A DNA stretch of 64,000 nucleotides, taken from contig NZ_CP053021.1 of assembly GCF_013001025.1 (NCBI RefSeq), forward strand, positions 1,488,001 through 1,552,000, given 5' to 3'. The notes below the pieces were generated by a model. That model was not told the DNA's origin, did not search any database, and saw nothing but the letters and a program-made list of their open reading frames with translations. A program made the translations under genes and the position numbers. The stretch comes from Sphingobium yanoikuyae. Lineage in GTDB: Bacteria > Pseudomonadota > Alphaproteobacteria > Sphingomonadales > Sphingomonadaceae. Below, in pieces: positions 24,923 through 34,758 of this stretch; positions within the stretch are counted from its first letter, which is position 1; the number at the start of each line of letters is the position of its first letter.

Positions 24923-25561
24923 TCAGGCTGCGGCGAAGACGCCGGTCTGTTCGTCCAATATGTGAAGCTGGCCGTCGGAAATGGCGAAGAAGCTGCCGAC
25001 CAGCTTCAGTTCGCCGCTCTTTTCCTTGGCGCGCACGCAGGGGAAGCTACGCAAATTGGTAAGGCTGACCTTCACGCCTTCCTGCTCCATGGCGCGCTCG
25101 ACATCCCGGTCGCGCTGGTCGCCATAGCGGTCCACCACCACGTCGCGCGCATCGTCAAGCAGTTGTATCCAGTTATGGATGAAGCCGCCTTCGCCTGGAG
25201 GCGCGTCCTTCAGGTCATGGCTGAGCGCTGCCTTGCAGCCGCCGCACTTGCCATGGCCCATGACGACGATCTCGCCAACCTTGAGCACCTGGACGGCGAA
25301 TTCCAGCGCAGCCGACACGCCGTGCCAGCCGGGATTGGTTTCGAACGGCGGCACCAGCGCGGCGACATTGCGCACGACGAAGATTTCGCCGGGGCTGGTG
25401 TCGAAGATCTGGGCCGGGTCGACTCGACTGTCGGAACAGGCGATCACCATCACGCGGGGGCTCTGCCCCTCGTTGAGTTCGTCCCATCGCTCGCGCTGCT
25501 GGGACCAGCCGGTGTCACGGAAGCGGCGATAGCCTTCGAGCATGTCTGCAAAGTCGGTCAT
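24923..25561 (-). CDS. Beta-class carbonic anhydrase
   Basis: 212 residues. The zinc and catalytic residues are visible: Cys in ACSDSR with its Asp-Arg dyad, and His and Cys in GHGKCGGC. It interconverts CO2 and bicarbonate in the cytoplasm. ATG 25561 (MTDFADML) is chosen, and a second ATG six bases upstream is possible. It is divergent from lipA across 65 bases and heads the operon with the NYN protein and acyP. Confidence 0.93.
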   Translation of the reverse strand: MTDFADMLEGYRRFRDTGWSQQRERWDELNEGQSPRVMVIACSDSRVDPAQIFDTSPGEIFVVRNVAALVPPFETNPGWHGVSAALEFAVQVLKVGEIVVMGHGKCGGCKAALSHDLKDAPPGEGGFIHNWIQLLDDARDVVVDRYGDQRDRDVERAMEQEGVKVSLTNLRSFPCVRAKEKSGELKLVGSFFAISDGQLHILDEQTGVFAAA

Positions 25562-25626
25562 GATGATTGATGTGCCGCACAAAGAGAGGGCTGGCAAGTA
25601 TGGTCCTGCATCGCTATCTGGGGCCG

Positions 25627-26580
25627 ATGAACGACATTGCCCCGATCCCCGTCCCCGGTCAGCCCGCCACGACCGAGCGTGCCCGCAAGCCTGACTGGAT
25701 CCGCGTCAAGGCGCCGACTAGCCCCGCTTATCACGAGACGCGCAAGCTGATGCGGGAAAAGGGTTTGAACACGGTCTGCGAGGAAGCGGCCTGCCCGAAT
25801 ATCGGCGAATGCTGGACCAAGAAGCACGCCACGGTGATGATCCTGGGCGATGTCTGCACCCGCGCCTGCGCCTTCTGCAACGTCAAGACCGGCATGCCGC
25901 GCAATGTCGATGTCAACGAGCCGCAGAACCTGGCCGATGCCGCCGCCGAGATGGGCCTTGAACATATCGTCATCACCTCGGTCGATCGCGACGACCTGCC
26001 CGATGGCGGCGCTAGCCAGTTCGTCAAGGTGATCGAGGCGCTGCGCCGCACGACGCCGGGCACCACGATCGAGATCCTGACCCCGGATTTCCGCAACAAG
26101 CATGAGCGTGCGATCGAGATGATCGTCGCCGCCCGTCCGGACGTCTATAACCATAATTTGGAGACCGTGCCCCGGCTCTACCCGACCATACGCCCTGGCG
26201 CCCGTTACTATGCGTCGCTGCGCCTGCTGGAGAGCGTCAAGAAGCTCGATCCGTCGATCTTCACCAAGTCGGGCATCATGCTGGGCCTGGGCGAGGAACG
26301 CCTGGAGGTTCATCAGGTGATGGATGACATGCGTTCGGCGGACATCGACTTCCTGACCATGGGCCAATATCTGCAGCCCACGCCCAAACATGCCAAGGTG
26401 ATGGAATTCGTCACCCCGGCCGCGTTCAACGCCTATGCGGCAATCGCGCGGGCCAAGGGCTTCCTGCAGGTGGCGTCGAGCCCGCTGACCCGGTCGAGCT
26501 ATCATGCTGGCAAGGATTTCGCCGAGATGCGCGCCGCGCGCGAGGCGAAGCTGGCCAAGGCGGCCGTCGCGAAGGCCTGA
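25627..26580 (+). CDS. lipA: Lipoyl synthase
   Basis: Radical-SAM enzyme inserting two sulfurs into octanoyl-proteins; 317 residues. Both [4Fe-4S] sites are present: [12 protein letters not shown] (auxiliary cluster) and CTRACAFC (SAM cluster CxxxCxxC). The C-terminal Ser of the auxiliary cluster lies in [11 protein letters not shown] 25627 (MNDIAP) is chosen. The frame extends to 25567 with no better ribosome site. The COQ10-like gene follows after 7 bases. Confidence 0.96.
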   Translation: MNDIAPIPVPGQPATTERARKPDWIRVKAPTSPAYHETRKLMREKGLNTVCEEAACPNIGECWTKKHATVMILGDVCTRACAFCNVKTGMPRNVDVNEPQNLADAAAEMGLEHIVITSVDRDDLPDGGASQFVKVIEALRRTTPGTTIEILTPDFRNKHERAIEMIVAARPDVYNHNLETVPRLYPTIRPGARYYASLRLLESVKKLDPSIFTKSGIMLGLGEERLEVHQVMDDMRSADIDFLTMGQYLQPTPKHAKVMEFVTPAAFNAYAAIARAKGFLQVASSPLTRSSYHAGKDFAEMRAAREAKLAKAAVAKA

Positions 26581-26587
26581 CCGGCGA

Positions 26588-27064
26588 ATGCCCAAGCATG
26601 AAGAGACCCGCCAGCTGCCCTATAGTCCGGAACAGATGTTCGACCTGGTGTCGAACGTCTCGGCCTATCCGCAATTCCTGCCCTGGGTCAGCGCGATCCG
26701 TATCCGGTCGGATAGCGAGAGCGAGATGGTCGCGGACATGATCGTCGGCTTCAAGGGGATCAGCGAGAGCTTTACCTCGCGCGTCCACAAGCATCGCCCG
26801 GACCATGTCCGGGTCGACTATCTCAACGGCCCGCTTAAGCATCTCCATAATGAATGGCGTTTCCGCGACGACGGGCAGGGCGGCGTGCTGGTGGATTTCG
26901 AGGTCGAGTTCGAATTCAAGAACCGGATATTCGAGATGCTCGCCGGTCAGTTTTTCGACAAGGCGCTGCGCAAGATGATCGGTGCGTTCGAGACGCGCGC
27001 GGCGGCGCTTTATGGCGCCGGCGAATCGGGCAGCAGCAGTTCGAGCGCGCACAACGCCGCCTGA
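26588..27064 (+). CDS. COQ10/RatA-family START-like protein (ubiquinone-binding)
   Basis: 158 residues. The pattern YSPEQMFDLVSNVSAYPQFLPW...VADMIVGFKGISESFTSRV is typical of the family. Bacterial members are proposed to bind ubiquinone or, in E. coli RatA, 50S subunits. It forms an operon with lipA. Its last 55 bases overlap, tail to tail, the end of the CinA-like gene; the Ser-rich C-terminal tail (GSSSSSAHNAA) lies in that overlap. Confidence 0.88.
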   Translation: MPKHEETRQLPYSPEQMFDLVSNVSAYPQFLPWVSAIRIRSDSESEMVADMIVGFKGISESFTSRVHKHRPDHVRVDYLNGPLKHLHNEWRFRDDGQGGVLVDFEVEFEFKNRIFEMLAGQFFDKALRKMIGAFETRAAALYGAGESGSSSSSAHNAA

Positions 27065-27528
27065 AGGCGGACGCCACCGCGGCCATTATCCTCGAAATGA
27101 TGCATGTCGGCCACGACCTTGTCGGGGCTGCCGCCGCGTTCCGCGCGCGCGAAGACGACGGTGCCGACCGGCTTCTGCTCGCTGCCGCCGCCCGGCCCGG
27201 CGATACCGGTGATGGCGACCGCGACATGGGCGTGGCTTTTCTTGAGGGCGCCCTGTGCCATCGCCCAGGCGGTGGCGATGGAGACTGCGCCGAACGTGTC
27301 CAGCACGTCATGCGAAACTTTTAGAAGTTCCGCCTTCATATCATTGGAATATGTGATGAAACCGGCCTCGAAGACGTCCGACGATCCGGCGATTTCGGTT
27401 AGCGCGGCGGAGACCAGGCCGCCAGTGCAGCTTTCTGCGACCGCGACGGTGCGACCGGCGCGGCGGTTGGCGATGATGACCTTTTCGGCAAGGTCGACGA
27501 GCTGGGCGGGCAGAATGGTATTGGGCAT
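27010..27528 (-). CDS. CinA C-terminal-domain amidase (NMN deamidase, PncC-like)
   Basis: 172 residues, a single CinA-C domain without the N-terminal molybdopterin-binding half. The motif ESCTGGLVSAALTEIAGSS carries the catalytic Ser region, and GIAGPGGGSEQKPVGTV is conserved. It converts nicotinamide mononucleotide to nicotinic acid mononucleotide for NAD recycling. It is co-directional with ispDF, 7 bases downstream. Convergent overlap with the COQ10-like gene. Confidence 0.9.
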   Translation of the reverse strand: MPNTILPAQLVDLAEKVIIANRRAGRTVAVAESCTGGLVSAALTEIAGSSDVFEAGFITYSNDMKAELLKVSHDVLDTFGAVSIATAWAMAQGALKKSHAHVAVAITGIAGPGGGSEQKPVGTVVFARAERGGSPDKVVADMHHFEDNGRGGVRLQAALCALELLLPDSPAP

Positions 27529-27535
27529 GGTCGGC

Positions 27536-28705
27536 TCAGGATAGCGTGGGGAGGGAGAGGGTGGCAACCGCCTGCGCGGCGATGCCCTCGCGCCGGCCGG
27601 CAAAGCCAAGTCGCTCGGTCGTAGTCGCCTTGACGCTGACCCGATCCAGGGGAACCCCCAATATCTCGGCGATCCGGACGCGCATGGCGTCGCGATGCGG
27701 CCCGATCTTGGGTGCTTCGCAGATGATGGTGAGGTCGATATGATCGATCCGGCCGTCCCGTTTCAGGACCAGATCGCGGGCATGGGCGAGAAAGCGATCC
27801 GACGAGGCGCCGCGCCATTGCGGATCGGACGGTGGGAAATGGCTGCCGATATCGCCATCGGCGAGCGCGCCGAGGATCGCATCGACAATGGCATGGAGCG
27901 CGACATCGGCATCGCTGTGGCCGGCGAGGCCCCGATCGTGCGGGACCAGCACGCCGCCCAGCCACAATTCTTCGTTGGGCGCAAGCCGATGGACGTCATA
28001 GCCCATGCCGACGCGGGTGGTGCGGGCGCCCATGATGCGCGCTTCGGCGCGGGCGAAATCCTGCGGGTAGGTCAATTTTTCCAGCCTTTCATCGCCTTGC
28101 ACCAAGATGACGTCATGGCCCCATGCGCGCAATATCTGGGCATCGTCGGTGGCTTCCCGTTCCTCATCCCAGTCGCGATGGGCCGCCAGGATGGTCTCGA
28201 GGCGGAAGGCTTGCGGCGTCTGCACGCGATGCAGGTCGGCGCGATCGACGCCGTCTGCCATGATCTCGCCATTGGCGCGAACCAGCGTATCGGCGACGGG
28301 CAGGGCGGGGATGGCGCCTTCGGCATGTTCCAGCGCGGCCAGCAACCGGTCGATGACCGATGCGGGCAGGAACGGGCGGGCGGCATCGTGGATCAGCACG
28401 ATATCTGCGCCGCCGGCCGCCGCGATCGCCTCCAGCCCGGCCCGGACCGAACCGCGCCGGCTGTCCGCGCCGGTGACGAAATGGGCGGTGCGATCGCCGA
28501 GCATGGACTGGGCGCGGTCTTCCTCGCCTTCGCCCAGAACGATGTGGATGGCCGACACGCCGCCATGCGCCGTCAGCGCGTCATGGGCATGGGCCAGCAC
28601 GGCCTTGCCGCCGATCCGCCGATATTGTTTGGGAATGTCGCCACCGGCCCGGCTTCCCTGCCCGGCGGCGACGATCAGCGCGACGATCCTGCTGTTCGAT
28701 GTCAT
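27536..28705 (-). CDS. ispDF: Bifunctional IspD/IspF isoprenoid enzyme
   Basis: 389 residues. The N-terminal ~225 are 2-C-methyl-D-erythritol 4-phosphate cytidylyltransferase (VALIVAAGQGSRAGGDIPKQY, HDAARPFLP, HRVQTPQAF). The C-terminal ~160 are 2-C-methyl-D-erythritol 2,4-cyclodiphosphate synthase (VGMGYDVHRL metal site, GHSDADVALHAIVDA). The enzyme performs two non-consecutive steps of the MEP pathway, and the fusion is common in alphaproteobacteria. ATG 28705 (MTSNSR) is chosen. It is divergent from dusB across 128 bases. Confidence 0.95.
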   Translation of the reverse strand: MTSNSRIVALIVAAGQGSRAGGDIPKQYRRIGGKAVLAHAHDALTAHGGVSAIHIVLGEGEEDRAQSMLGDRTAHFVTGADSRRGSVRAGLEAIAAAGGADIVLIHDAARPFLPASVIDRLLAALEHAEGAIPALPVADTLVRANGEIMADGVDRADLHRVQTPQAFRLETILAAHRDWDEEREATDDAQILRAWGHDVILVQGDERLEKLTYPQDFARAEARIMGARTTRVGMGYDVHRLAPNEELWLGGVLVPHDRGLAGHSDADVALHAIVDAILGALADGDIGSHFPPSDPQWRGASSDRFLAHARDLVLKRDGRIDHIDLTIICEAPKIGPHRDAMRVRIAEILGVPLDRVSVKATTTERLGFAGRREGIAAQAVATLSLPTLS

Positions 28706-28833
28706 GCAGCGGCGCATAGACGCTCTGCCCCATGCTCGCCAACTACTAAAGCGCGATGGATGGTCCGGGGCCTGCCTTGTCGTCGCGGCCATTTTCGGCT
28801 AAGGGCTGCCTGTTTTTTAGGCAGTGATAGAAG

Positions 28834-29856
28834 ATGACGCGCAGGCTTTCCCCCATTTCCGTTGGACCGGTGACGGTCGACATGCCGGTCATATTGGCGC
28901 CGATGACGGGCGTAACCGACATGCCCTTCCGCACGCTGGTCCGCCGTTTTGGTTCGGGTTTGAACGTTACCGAGATGATCGCCAGCGCGGCGATGATCCG
29001 CGAGACGCGCCAGTCGCTGCAGAAGGCCGCCTGGCATCCGCTGGAAGAACCGGTGTCGATGCAGCTCGCGGGCTGTTCGCCCACCGAGATGGCTGAGGCG
29101 GCTAAGCTCAACGCCGATCGGGGCGCGGCCATCATCGACATCAACATGGGCTGTCCGGTGAAGAAGGTGGTCAATGGCGATGCCGGTAGCGCGCTGATGC
29201 GCGACCTGCCGCTTGCGGCCGCCCTTATCAAGGCAACGGTCGAGGCGGTCGATGTGCCCGTCACGGTCAAGATGCGGATGGGCTGGGATCATAGCAGCCT
29301 CAATGCCCCGGAGTTGGCGCATATTGCCGAGGATCTGGGCGCCAAGCTGATCACTGTTCACGGCCGCACCCGCTGCCAGATGTACAAGGGCAGCGCCGAC
29401 TGGGGCTTCGTCCGCTCGGTCAAGGATGCAGTCAAGCTGCCGGTGATCGTCAATGGCGACATCTGCTCGATCGAGGACGCGGAAGCCGCGCTCGACCAGA
29501 GCGGCGCCGACGGGGTGATGATCGGCCGTGGCGCCTATGGCAAGCCCTGGCTGCTGGGCCAGGTGATGCACTGGTTCGCCACCGGCGAGCGTCGCGCCGA
29601 CCCAAGCCTTTCTGAACAATATGATCTGATTACAGAACATTATCGCATGATGCTCGATCATTATGACAATATGACCGGCGTCAACATGGCGCGCAAGCAT
29701 ATCGGCTGGTACACCAAGGGCCTGACTGGATCGGCGGAGTTCCGCAACACGGTCAATCAGGAGGCGGACGCGCAGCGGGTGCTGGATATGCTGGCCGCCT
29801 TTTATGAGCCGCTGATTGCGGCGGATGAACCGGCGGTGGCACTTCAGGCTGCATGA
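28834..29856 (+). CDS. dusB: tRNA-dihydrouridine synthase B (NifR3 family)
   Basis: 340 residues. FMN-dependent reduction of uridine in tRNA. Seen are [13 protein letters not shown], the catalytic Cys in [19 protein letters not shown], the [11 protein letters not shown] segment and [14 protein letters not shown]. As is usual in alphaproteobacteria it sits directly before ntrBC (the old nifR3-ntrBC order) and its stop overlaps the ntrB start in ATGA. Confidence 0.95.
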   Translation: MTRRLSPISVGPVTVDMPVILAPMTGVTDMPFRTLVRRFGSGLNVTEMIASAAMIRETRQSLQKAAWHPLEEPVSMQLAGCSPTEMAEAAKLNADRGAAIIDINMGCPVKKVVNGDAGSALMRDLPLAAALIKATVEAVDVPVTVKMRMGWDHSSLNAPELAHIAEDLGAKLITVHGRTRCQMYKGSADWGFVRSVKDAVKLPVIVNGDICSIEDAEAALDQSGADGVMIGRGAYGKPWLLGQVMHWFATGERRADPSLSEQYDLITEHYRMMLDHYDNMTGVNMARKHIGWYTKGLTGSAEFRNTVNQEADAQRVLDMLAAFYEPLIAADEPAVALQAA

Positions 29857-30962
29857 CCATGCCATTGCCGTCCCTCCCGCCGCTTCAGATGCAGCAGGAT
29901 GGACCATCCTTGTCGGAACTGATGACGGCGCTTCCGGTCGCGACCTTGGTAGTACGGCCGGATAATGGCATTGCCGACGCCAATGCGCGGGCGGAAACCC
30001 TGCTCAACATGGCGCGGTCGGCGATCATCGGCAGCGACGTGGCGCGCACGGTGCGGATTGCCGAGGCCGGCGCGCGGTTCGATATCTGGCACAGCAACAA
30101 GCCGATCGCCGCCTATGACATCAAGGTCCATGCCGGGCGCACCGCCGAGATGGAAGTGGATCTGATGATTTCCCCCATCGTCGATCATGATGGCTGGCGG
30201 GTCGTGTCGATCCATGCGCAGGGGCAGGCCCGCAAGATCGGCCATCGCGGCACGGCGGGCGGCGCGCGATCGGCGGTTGGCGCGGCGGCGATCCTGGCGC
30301 ATGAGATCAAGAACCCGCTGTCGGGCATTCGCGGCGCGGCGCAGTTGCTGGAGACGAGCAATGGCGGCAGCGATGCCGCGCTGACCCAGCTCATCTGCAA
30401 CGAGGTAGACCGGATCGCCGCGCTGATCGACCGGATGCAGGATTTCACGACCGACCGCACGCTGGAATGCGGCCCCGGCAACATTTATCCGTTGATCGAT
30501 CGCGCATCACATATTGCGGCGGCAGGCTTTGCCAAGAATGTAAAAATTATAAAGCGTTATGATCCATCCCTGCCATTCGCGATCATCAACGACGATGCGC
30601 TGGTGCAGGTGATGATTAACCTGCTGAAGAATGCGGCGGAAGCGCTTGAGCATGTCGAGCACCCCTGCATTCGCGTCGAGACGGCTTTCCGGCATGGCAT
30701 GTCGGTGCTGGTCGGCGATCGCAAGGGCAGCGCCGTGCTGCCGATCGAGATCGTGGTGATCGACAATGGGCCGGGCGTGCCCGAACATATTCTGGACCAC
30801 CTCTTCAACCCGTTCATCACGGGCAAGCGGGACGGGCAGGGGCTCGGCCTGGCACTGGTAGACAAGTTGGTGAGGGACATGAGCGGTTTCGTGCAATATT
30901 CCCGCGATCAGGAAGCCGGGGAATCCACCTTCCGCATCCTGCTGCCGATGGGAATGGGCTGA
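29853..30962 (+). CDS. ntrB: Nitrogen regulation sensor histidine kinase NtrB
   Basis: 369 residues, cytoplasmic. The N-terminal PAS-like domain is ~20-130. The H-box [19 protein letters not shown] carries the phosphorylated His. The ATPase part has [13 protein letters not shown] (N-box), [20 protein letters not shown] (G1) and GQGLGLALV (G2). It phosphorylates or dephosphorylates NtrC according to PII state. The stop overlaps the ntrC start by one base (TGATG). Confidence 0.95.
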   Translation: MTMPLPSLPPLQMQQDGPSLSELMTALPVATLVVRPDNGIADANARAETLLNMARSAIIGSDVARTVRIAEAGARFDIWHSNKPIAAYDIKVHAGRTAEMEVDLMISPIVDHDGWRVVSIHAQGQARKIGHRGTAGGARSAVGAAAILAHEIKNPLSGIRGAAQLLETSNGGSDAALTQLICNEVDRIAALIDRMQDFTTDRTLECGPGNIYPLIDRASHIAAAGFAKNVKIIKRYDPSLPFAIINDDALVQVMINLLKNAAEALEHVEHPCIRVETAFRHGMSVLVGDRKGSAVLPIEIVVIDNGPGVPEHILDHLFNPFITGKRDGQGLGLALVDKLVRDMSGFVQYSRDQEAGESTFRILLPMGMG

Positions 30963-32404
30963 TGGCCGCAACGGGTACGGTCCTGGTCGTCGATGATGAT
31001 CCCGCCATCTGCGTGGTCGTGGGGGAAGCTCTGCGGCGCCAGGGGCACAAGGTGAAGATCGCCGGATCGATCCGCGAGCGCACGGCGTTGATGGAGAGTT
31101 TTTCGCCCGACATTCTGATCACCGACGTCATGCTGCCGGACGGCGATGGACTGGATGGCGTGGCGGAGATTATCGAGCGCAAGCCCGACCTGAATGTTAT
31201 CATTCTTTCCGCACAGAACACCCTGAACACTGCGATCCGGGCGACCGAGAAGGGGGCGTTCGAATATCTACCAAAGCCGTTCGATCTCAATGAGTTGACG
31301 CGCGCTGTTGCGGACTCCTTGGGGCATCGATCGGGCGGGGCGGACGCGAGCGAGCAAGGATTGCCGCATGACGGCCTGCCGCTGGTCGGTCGCTCGCCTG
31401 CGATGCAGGAAGTCTATCGCACCATCGCCAGGGTTCTTTCCAACGATCTCAGCATATTGGTGCTGGGCGAGTCGGGAACGGGCAAGGAGCTGGTGGCCGA
31501 AGCCATCCATAGCCTGGGCCAGCGACGCACCCGTCCCTTCGTCGCGATCAACATGGCGGCCATTCCGCGCGAACTGATCGAAGCGGAACTGTTCGGCTAT
31601 GAAAAGGGCGCCTTTACCGGCGCGCAGGCGCGGACCGCCGGCAAGTTCGAACAGGCGCAGGGCGGCACCCTGTTCCTCGATGAAATCGGCGACATGCCGA
31701 TGGAGGCGCAGACAAGGCTGCTGCGCGTGCTCCAGTCGGGCGAAGTGACCACGGTCGGCGGGTCGAAGCCGGTCCGCGTCGATGTCCGCATCATCGCCGC
31801 CACCAACAAGGATCTGCCGCGACTGATCGAGGAAAACCGGTTCCGTCAGGACCTCTATTATCGGCTCAATGTCGTGCCGGTGTCGCTGCCGCCTTTGCGC
31901 GAACGGCGCGAGGACGTGATCTTGCTGGCCCGCCATTTCCTGGATCGGGCGGCACAGGACGGCTTGCCGCGCAAGGCCCTGGCCGAGGACGCCGCGCAGC
32001 TGCTGATGGCCTATCATTGGCCCGGCAATGTGCGCGAGTTGCAGAATATCATGCAGCGGCTTGCCGTGCTGAGCCGCGAGAATGTGATCGCGGCGGACAT
32101 GCTGCGGCATGCGCTGCCGCTGGATGCCGTGCCAGCCGATCATGCCGCGCCCGCAGGGCAGCTTGCGCAGGCCGTGCGGGAATGGACCAAGCGGCAACTG
32201 GGCGTCGGGCTTGGACAGGCCAATCCCCAGTTGCACGATAATCTGCTGGCGGTGATCGAGCCGATCCTGTTGCAGGAAACGCTGGCCAGCGTCGACGGCA
32301 ACCAGATCCGCGCCGCCGGCCTGCTAGGGATAAATCGCAACACGCTGCGCAAGAAGCTGACCGACTATGGCCTCGACCCACTGCAATTGCGCCTGAGCGA
32401 TTAG
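30962..32404 (+). CDS. ntrC: Nitrogen regulation response regulator NtrC
   Basis: 480 residues. The receiver domain has VDDDPAI and the phosphorylated Asp in [12 protein letters not shown]. The sigma-54 AAA+ domain has GESGTGKE (Walker A), GAFTGA in [12 protein letters not shown], and FLDEIGDMP (Walker B). The C-terminal Fis-type HTH is [16 protein letters not shown]. It activates nitrogen-scavenging operons with RNA polymerase sigma-54, and the nas operon at the left end of the window is a plausible target. Confidence 0.95.
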   Translation: MAATGTVLVVDDDPAICVVVGEALRRQGHKVKIAGSIRERTALMESFSPDILITDVMLPDGDGLDGVAEIIERKPDLNVIILSAQNTLNTAIRATEKGAFEYLPKPFDLNELTRAVADSLGHRSGGADASEQGLPHDGLPLVGRSPAMQEVYRTIARVLSNDLSILVLGESGTGKELVAEAIHSLGQRRTRPFVAINMAAIPRELIEAELFGYEKGAFTGAQARTAGKFEQAQGGTLFLDEIGDMPMEAQTRLLRVLQSGEVTTVGGSKPVRVDVRIIAATNKDLPRLIEENRFRQDLYYRLNVVPVSLPPLRERREDVILLARHFLDRAAQDGLPRKALAEDAAQLLMAYHWPGNVRELQNIMQRLAVLSRENVIAADMLRHALPLDAVPADHAAPAGQLAQAVREWTKRQLGVGLGQANPQLHDNLLAVIEPILLQETLASVDGNQIRAAGLLGINRNTLRKKLTDYGLDPLQLRLSD

Positions 32405-32502
32405 CGAGGGCGAGACGAAGCGCCCAATCGCATCGACCAGCGACATGGTTTTATGTAAAAACTGTGTTTGATCGGGCACGGCATTGTTGTAACGAAGCCA
32501 CT

Positions 32503-34758
32503 ATGACTGGTGCGGTGACAATCCCCCGACGGGGGCAGGCTTGGGCAAGGCTGATCCGGCCTTACCTGCGCAACGGTCGCCTGGCCGCCGCGATCGAAGC
32601 GGTCACGCTCATCCTGTTTCTTGGCACCGCTGGCCTGACCTATCGCCTGCTGTCCGGGCAGGACCAGTCCTACACCCTGCTGACCCCGCCGATCGTGGCG
32701 CTGTTGCTGGTCGCCAATCTGGTGCCGGCGATCGCGCTGCTGATGCTGCTGGGGCGCCGCGTGGCCAAGCGCAGGGCCGCGAAATCCGCCATCGGTAGCG
32801 ATGGTCAGCTCCACGTCCGCCTGGTGGCGATCTTCTCGGTCGTGGCCAGCGTACCGATGCTGCTGGTCGTGATCTTTGCGTCGCTGCTGTTCCAATATGG
32901 CGTCCAATTCTGGTTTTCGGACAGTGCGCGCGGCATGCTCCAGAATGCCAGCGATCTGGCGCGTGGCTATTATGAGCAGAATTTGCGCGAGGTCCGCGAC
33001 GAGACGCTGACCATGGCGAGCGATCTGCGCGACTATCTGGGCCAGTCAAGCGTTTCGAGCCCCCGCTTTGCCGAGGGCTATATCTATCAGGTGGTGACGC
33101 GAAAGCTGAACCGGTCGGCGATCATCGAGATTGGCAAGGACGGCGTGGCGCGGACCGCTGCGACGGTCGATCCCGAGAGCCGGCCAGCGTCCGAAATGCT
33201 GTCGGCCGATGTGGTCAAGCGCCTGGCGTCCGGCGAGGATGTGGTGGTGGCGGCCAAGCCGAACCAGATCGAAGCGGTGACGCTGCTATACCCCAATTCC
33301 AAAATCTACCTCTATGCCACGCGCAATGCCGGCAGTTCGTCCTTCTCCAATGTGGAGCGGGCGCAGAAGGTGCTGGGCGATTATGATCTGTTCGCGGCGC
33401 AATCCCGCGCGTTGCAGTTACGGTTCAACCTGTTGCTGTTCGTCGGATCGCTGTTGCTGGTCGGCATCGCCGTCTACATCGCGCTGGCGGTCGCCGACTG
33501 GATGGTGCGGCCGGTCAATGAGCTGGTGACGGCTGCCCGCAAGATCACGGCGGGCGACCTGTCCGCGCGCGTGACCAGCCCGGCCAGCCGGGATGAAATC
33601 GGCACGCTCGCCTCAGCCTTCAACCGCATGACCCAGCGGTTGGAAGCGCAGACCGGCGCGCTGGTCGCGGCCAACAGTCAGCTTGATGAGCGGCGTGCCT
33701 TTATCGAGGCGATCCTGTCGGGCGTGAGTGCCGGCGTGCTGTCGGTGGACCGCGGCGGCGTGATCCAGTTGCTGAACAGCTCGGCCGCTGCGATCCTGGT
33801 GCGTGAAGGCGATGATCCGGTCGGACGGCCGCTGGCCGAGATTTCGGCTGAGCTGGCCGAACTGGTTGCTTCGCAGGAGGATGCCGGCATCGTCCAGGTG
33901 CGCGCGCAAGGCGACCTGCGCACGCTGGCGGTCAAGGTGTCCGAGGATGTGTCCGGCCATATTCTGACCTTCGACGACATCACCCAGCAATTGTCGGATC
34001 AGCGCCGTGCGGCCTGGTCGGATGTAGCGCGCCGCATCGCGCATGAGATCAAGAACCCGCTGACGCCGATCCAGCTGGCGGCCGAACGCCTGCAGCGCCG
34101 CTATGGCGAGGAGGTGACGAGCGACAAGTCGACCTTTGCACGCCTGACCGGCACGATTGTGCGGCAGGTGGGTGATTTGCGCCGCATCGTCGACGAATTC
34201 TCCTCCTTTGCGCGCATGCCCAAGCCGGTGTTCCGGCGCGAGGCGCTGGGCGACATCGCCCGCCACGCGCTGTTCCTGCACGAGGTGGCTCATCCCGATA
34301 TTCGCTTCGCCTTCGACGCGGATGCCGGGGAGATGGAGATGGTGTGCGATCGCCGCCAGCTTGGCCAGGCGCTGACCAATATCGTCAAAAATGCGGTCGA
34401 GGCGATCGAGCCGAAGCCGGCGCCCGAGGATGGCGGGGTGCGCGGCCATGTGCGCATGCGCCTGCATGAGGCTGATGGCGCGCTGGTAATCGAAGTGCGC
34501 GACGATGGCATCGGCCTGCCGCCCGAACGTGAACGCATCCTGGAGCCCTATATGACCACGCGGTCGAAGGGGACGGGTTTGGGCTTGGCCATCGTCAAGA
34601 AGATTGTCGAAGAACATATGGGCGAAATCCGCTTCGATGACGCGGAAGGCGGGGGCGCGCGGGTGACGCTGCGCTTCCCTGTCGCGGCCCTGGAGAAACT
34701 GGAAGAGGGGCAGGTGGTTGCCTTGCCCAAAGGAAAAGTGACGGCCAATGGCGCTTGA
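32503..34758 (+). CDS. ntrY: Membrane sensor histidine kinase NtrY
   Basis: 751 residues from ATG 32503 (a GTG 39 bases upstream would add an unlikely N-terminus). It has several N-terminal membrane segments (~25-50, 60-85, 105-130 and ~305-330) around a periplasmic sensor stretch. A HAMP domain follows (~330-385, ARKITAGDLSARV), then a PAS domain, the H-box [20 protein letters not shown] and an HATPase domain ending in KGTGLGLAIVKKIVEEHMG. It is partner of NtrX, overlapping it by 11 bases. Confidence 0.94.
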   Translation: MTGAVTIPRRGQAWARLIRPYLRNGRLAAAIEAVTLILFLGTAGLTYRLLSGQDQSYTLLTPPIVALLLVANLVPAIALLMLLGRRVAKRRAAKSAIGSDGQLHVRLVAIFSVVASVPMLLVVIFASLLFQYGVQFWFSDSARGMLQNASDLARGYYEQNLREVRDETLTMASDLRDYLGQSSVSSPRFAEGYIYQVVTRKLNRSAIIEIGKDGVARTAATVDPESRPASEMLSADVVKRLASGEDVVVAAKPNQIEAVTLLYPNSKIYLYATRNAGSSSFSNVERAQKVLGDYDLFAAQSRALQLRFNLLLFVGSLLLVGIAVYIALAVADWMVRPVNELVTAARKITAGDLSARVTSPASRDEIGTLASAFNRMTQRLEAQTGALVAANSQLDERRAFIEAILSGVSAGVLSVDRGGVIQLLNSSAAAILVREGDDPVGRPLAEISAELAELVASQEDAGIVQVRAQGDLRTLAVKVSEDVSGHILTFDDITQQLSDQRRAAWSDVARRIAHEIKNPLTPIQLAAERLQRRYGEEVTSDKSTFARLTGTIVRQVGDLRRIVDEFSSFARMPKPVFRREALGDIARHALFLHEVAHPDIRFAFDADAGEMEMVCDRRQLGQALTNIVKNAVEAIEPKPAPEDGGVRGHVRMRLHEADGALVIEVRDDGIGLPPERERILEPYMTTRSKGTGLGLAIVKKIVEEHMGEIRFDDAEGGGARVTLRFPVAALEKLEEGQVVALPKGKVTANGA

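Noticed and set aside
28801..28828. Hairpin CTGCC...GGCAG with an A/T run between ispDF and dusB as a terminator
   Set aside because: The T run is in the loop and the hairpin is upstream of both divergent genes, so it cannot end either; it more likely belongs to a promoter or leader.
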